The position numbers and the translations under genes are program-made. The notes beneath the pieces were generated by a model. The model had not been told where the DNA came from, did not search any database, and saw only the letters and a program-made list of their open reading frames with translations. A stretch of 48,694 nucleotides of DNA from Eubacteriales bacterium (lineage in GTDB: Bacteria > Bacillota_A > Clostridia > Christensenellales > Aristaeellaceae): the NCBI GenBank assembly GCA_029974855.1, contig JARKQO010000089.1, forward strand, positions 1 to 48,694. The letters run 5' to 3'. This document shows positions 46,967 to 48,694 of this stretch, in pieces (within the stretch, counting starts at the first letter, position 1; every line of letters begins with the position of its first letter).

Positions 46967-47908
46967 TCATTGGGATGAGGCCTGGTCCTCCAGCCCCTCC
47001 AGGCCCAGCGCGGCCGCACCCAGCAGCGCCGCGTGATAGCCAAGGGGTGTGGGCAACACCGAGAAATTGGGATTGGCGGTCAGGTAAACATGGCTTTTCA
47101 GGGTATCCAGCAAGGGCCGCTGGAAGAGATCGAAGCTCAACGAAACGCCGCCCCCCAGGACCACCTTGGCGGGATTGAGCAGGTTCACCGCCGCGCCGAT
47201 GGCCCGGCCCAGATAGACACCCTCCAGACGCCAGACCTCCTGAGCGGTTGATTCCCCCTGGCGGGCGCGCTGGGCAATCTCCCTGGCATCCGGTCCCGGC
47301 TTGCCGCCCAGCTCTTGATAGTTGAGGGGGATGGCCCGGCCCGAGGCCTGCATTTCCGCGCAGCCGTGGTGGCCGCACTTACAAAGGCGGGCCGATTCAT
47401 CCTCCGCCACCACCACGTGGCCGATCTCCCCGGCGTTGCCGCGGCTGCCGGCCAGCAGCCTGCCCTCCGCGAAGATGGCCCCGCCGATACCGTTGGACAC
47501 CGTGACCCACAGGAAATCGTCGGTATCCCGGCAGCACCCGAAGCGCCGTTCGGCCATGGCGCAGGCCTGGATGTCGTTGCGGATGAAGGCGGGCAGAGAG
47601 AGTGCTTCCCTCAGCAATGGGGCGATGGGCAGGTTGCGGATGCCGGAAAAGCTGGACTCCACCCACAGCCCCCGGGCAGCGTCCGCCAACCCGGGGATGG
47701 TGGCCCCGATGGCGGCCGGTCGATGCTGCGGATGGGCGGCCAGCAGCGCCTTTGCCGCCCCGGTGACGTCCCGCACCACCTCCTCCGGGGTGAGCTCTGT
47801 CCAGGCATGGTGCTGGGACGCCAGAATTTCACCGGCGTCGTCCACCAGCCCTACGATGAATTTAGAACCGCCCATATCAAGGCTGAGTACCAGGGGAGTA
47901 TCGGTCAT
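46967..47908 (-). CDS. ROK-family sugar kinase
   Basis: 313 residues from ATG 47908 (AAAGGAGG 6 bases upstream; a longer frame is rejected). It has no DNA-binding domain. The ATP site LSLDMGGSKFIVGLVD is intact, followed by FIRNDIQACAMAERRFG with the catalytic Asp, GNAGEIGHVVV and the zinc motif CKCGHHGC. Such proteins phosphorylate glucose, fructose, N-acetyl sugars or similar at the expense of ATP. Its stop overlaps ATG 46970, so it is coupled or close to the SIS gene and may provide that enzyme's substrate. Confidence 0.9.
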   Translation of the reverse strand: MTDTPLVLSLDMGGSKFIVGLVDDAGEILASQHHAWTELTPEEVVRDVTGAAKALLAAHPQHRPAAIGATIPGLADAARGLWVESSFSGIRNLPIAPLLREALSLPAFIRNDIQACAMAERRFGCCRDTDDFLWVTVSNGIGGAIFAEGRLLAGSRGNAGEIGHVVVAEDESARLCKCGHHGCAEMQASGRAIPLNYQELGGKPGPDAREIAQRARQGESTAQEVWRLEGVYLGRAIGAAVNLLNPAKVVLGGGVSLSFDLFQRPLLDTLKSHVYLTANPNFSVLPTPLGYHAALLGAAALGLEGLEDQASSQ

Positions 47909-48074
47909 AGAGCCTCCTTTGGTTTGGATTGCCAGAGCACAGTGGTCCACAGACAATAGGCATTGGTGTCGTTCTGCCGCCAGGCGCGGCGGGCGCTGTG
48001 GACGGCTTATCACAAGGAAGGTCGCAGTAAGGAGTGTAAAAAACAGGCCGACAAGTGCAAAGGAAAATATGTAA

Positions 48075-48108
48075 TTTTTCAACATGGTAGCAGAAATGTG
48101 TTGAAAAA
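48075..48108. repeat. 10-bp inverted repeat
   Basis: TTTTTCAACA (48075-48084) and TGTTGAAAAA (48099-48108), perfect arms around 14 bases. An operator-like dyad for the leftward kinase operon or a weak hairpin. Confidence 0.5.
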
Positions 48109-48221
48109 ACAAGTCCAAAAGGGCAGCAGACGGCGCGATGGAACCAGCGGCAGCCGCCCCTGAAAAAAACAAGGGGAGAGCAGAATTTGGGGAATTCATT
48201 GGATGCAGTCGCATTTTTTGC

Positions 48222-48250
48222 TTGACAACACAGGGCATTCTGTGTATGCT
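48222..48250 (+). promoter_or_regulatory. Rightward promoter with operator in its spacer
   Basis: TTGACA (48222-48227), 17-bp spacer, TATGCT (48245-48250). The spacer carries the dyad ACACAG-N6-CTGTGT (48228-48245), so the regulator would sit between the two boxes. It probably drives the gene beginning at the window edge. Confidence 0.7.
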
Positions 48251-48369
48251 TTAATAAAAATTTGAATAAAGATGTGATTTATTATTTGTGACATCCGACG
48301 TTTTTGGCAAAAGGCTGGTAGAGCTGCACAAGCTCTTGAGCAATAATCGATCATCAGGGGGAGAAGAAT

Positions 48370-48435
48370 ATGACAGAAAGCCGAAGGGGCGGCAGCAAGG
48401 CATACGGTCTTTACAAAGCGGTGCTTTTCTGGTAG
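48370..48435 (+). CDS. Possible 21-residue peptide or truncated gene start
   Basis: ATG 48370 has GGGGGAG 8 bases upstream; the frame MTESRRGGSKAYGLYKAVLF plus Trp stops at 48435. It is well placed behind the 48222 promoter, so it is a leader peptide or the broken start of the following degenerate frame. Confidence 0.35.
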   Translation: MTESRRGGSKAYGLYKAVLFW

Positions 48436-48438
48436 GTT

Positions 48439-48671
48439 ATGGGAAGGAAGCAAAAGGGAGAGAGCGCATTGTACGCGCAAGAGCGGCGGGGGAAGACACC
48501 GGCCCTGCTGGAGCAGGCGGGGCGGGTGGATTCGGCGAAGCTCTTGGATGCTGCGGAAAACCATCCGCCGGGTTCGTGCGGGCGCGGGATGTGCTGTACC
48601 TGGACAACGGCGCCACAGTGGCCGATCCGCAGGTGCATATGGTACCTCTCAACGATGAAAAATCACAATAA
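48439..48671 (+). pseudogene. Possible remnant of a DeoR-family regulator
   Basis: One frame reads YAQERRGKTPALLEQAGRVD then SAKLLDAAE, like the start of DeoR-type regulators. A second frame reads GFVRARDVLYLDNGATVADP, like their ligand-domain segment (pattern DxxxLDxGxT). The two lie far too close together for an intact gene of about 250 codons, so it would be an internal deletion with frameshift. The match is weak. Confidence 0.28.
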
Positions 48672-48682
48672 CCGAGGATAAT

Positions 48683-48694
48683 ATGGAAAAGCAA
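48683..48694 (+). CDS. Start of a gene cut by the window edge
   Basis: ATG 48683 follows GAGG by 5-6 bases; only four codons (MEKQ) are in the window. Nothing can be said about its product. Confidence 0.4.

Larger units (their letters stand above)
47909..48369. other. Intergenic regulatory region
   Basis: About 460 bases between the ROK kinase and the right-edge frames. It holds an inverted repeat (48075-48108) and a good rightward promoter (48222-48250). I could not choose a clear promoter for the leftward ROK kinase gene. The first part (47940-48020) is GC-rich, the rest AT-rich. Confidence 0.5.

Overview
The window reads as a chromosome segment of a high-GC, Gram-positive-type anaerobe of the Bacillota (Clostridia). 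The grounds are strong GGAGG-type ribosome binding sites, sigma-A promoters with 17-bp spacers, intrinsic terminators, TetR/ROK/XRE regulators, flavodoxin and FMN-binding proteins, and an RbsABC-type sugar transporter. The sugar-binding protein has a plain signal peptide and no lipobox, which is uncommon in most Bacillota. A genus cannot be named from this.

Region 1 (1 to about 14,650) is an integrated mobile element next to a tRNA-Ala(GGC) gene; its far end lies left of the window. From the tRNA inward come a tyrosine integrase and an XRE repressor (both +). A divergent operator region follows, then a long minus-strand series: small HTH protein, excisionase-like protein, CHC2 primase fragment, DUF3987 ATPase, small proteins, a Holliday-junction-resolvase-like nuclease, a full-length phage tail tape measure protein, a J-domain protein, a zinc-ribbon protein and a sigma-70-family factor. 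The far part has two ribbon-helix-helix proteins, a membrane protein and a plus-strand operon of small phage-like genes. The order int-repressor // str-xis-pri-helicase is that of phage satellites (PICI/SaPI type). A lone tape measure gene without other virion genes in view is unusual.

Region 2 (14.7 to 23.2 kb) is mixed chromosomal content: a lipase-like hydrolase, galM plus a DUF2804 gene under one promoter, a DUF2200 gene, a TetR-flavodoxin-FMN-binding operon in which flavodoxin is split by a one-base frameshift, a YdcF-family gene, and a penicillin-binding-protein-like gene lacking all three catalytic motifs.

Region 3 (23.3 to 27.6 kb) is visibly richer in AT: a recombinase remnant, a TetR gene, a CPBP membrane protease, a double GNAT acetyltransferase, a second FMN-binding protein, a DUF1648 protein and a small membrane protein. 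The palindrome TAACGAACGTTA occurs both at the TetR promoter and ahead of the following genes, so this TetR probably controls the group.

Region 4 (27.7 to 48.7 kb) is a large carbohydrate-use locus: sugar ABC transporter, deoC-like aldolase, zinc dehydrogenase, three uroporphyrinogen-decarboxylase-superfamily proteins, two ROK regulators, a uronate-isomerase-like amidohydrolase, two TIM-barrel-type proteins of which one is unassigned, and an MBL hydrolase. A divergent HAD phosphatase, deoxyhypusine-synthase-like protein and PfkB kinase run the other way, facing a GmhA-like SIS isomerase and a ROK kinase. No known pathway uses this set together; it is the best candidate here for an undescribed catabolic system. 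The window ends at the first codons of a new gene.
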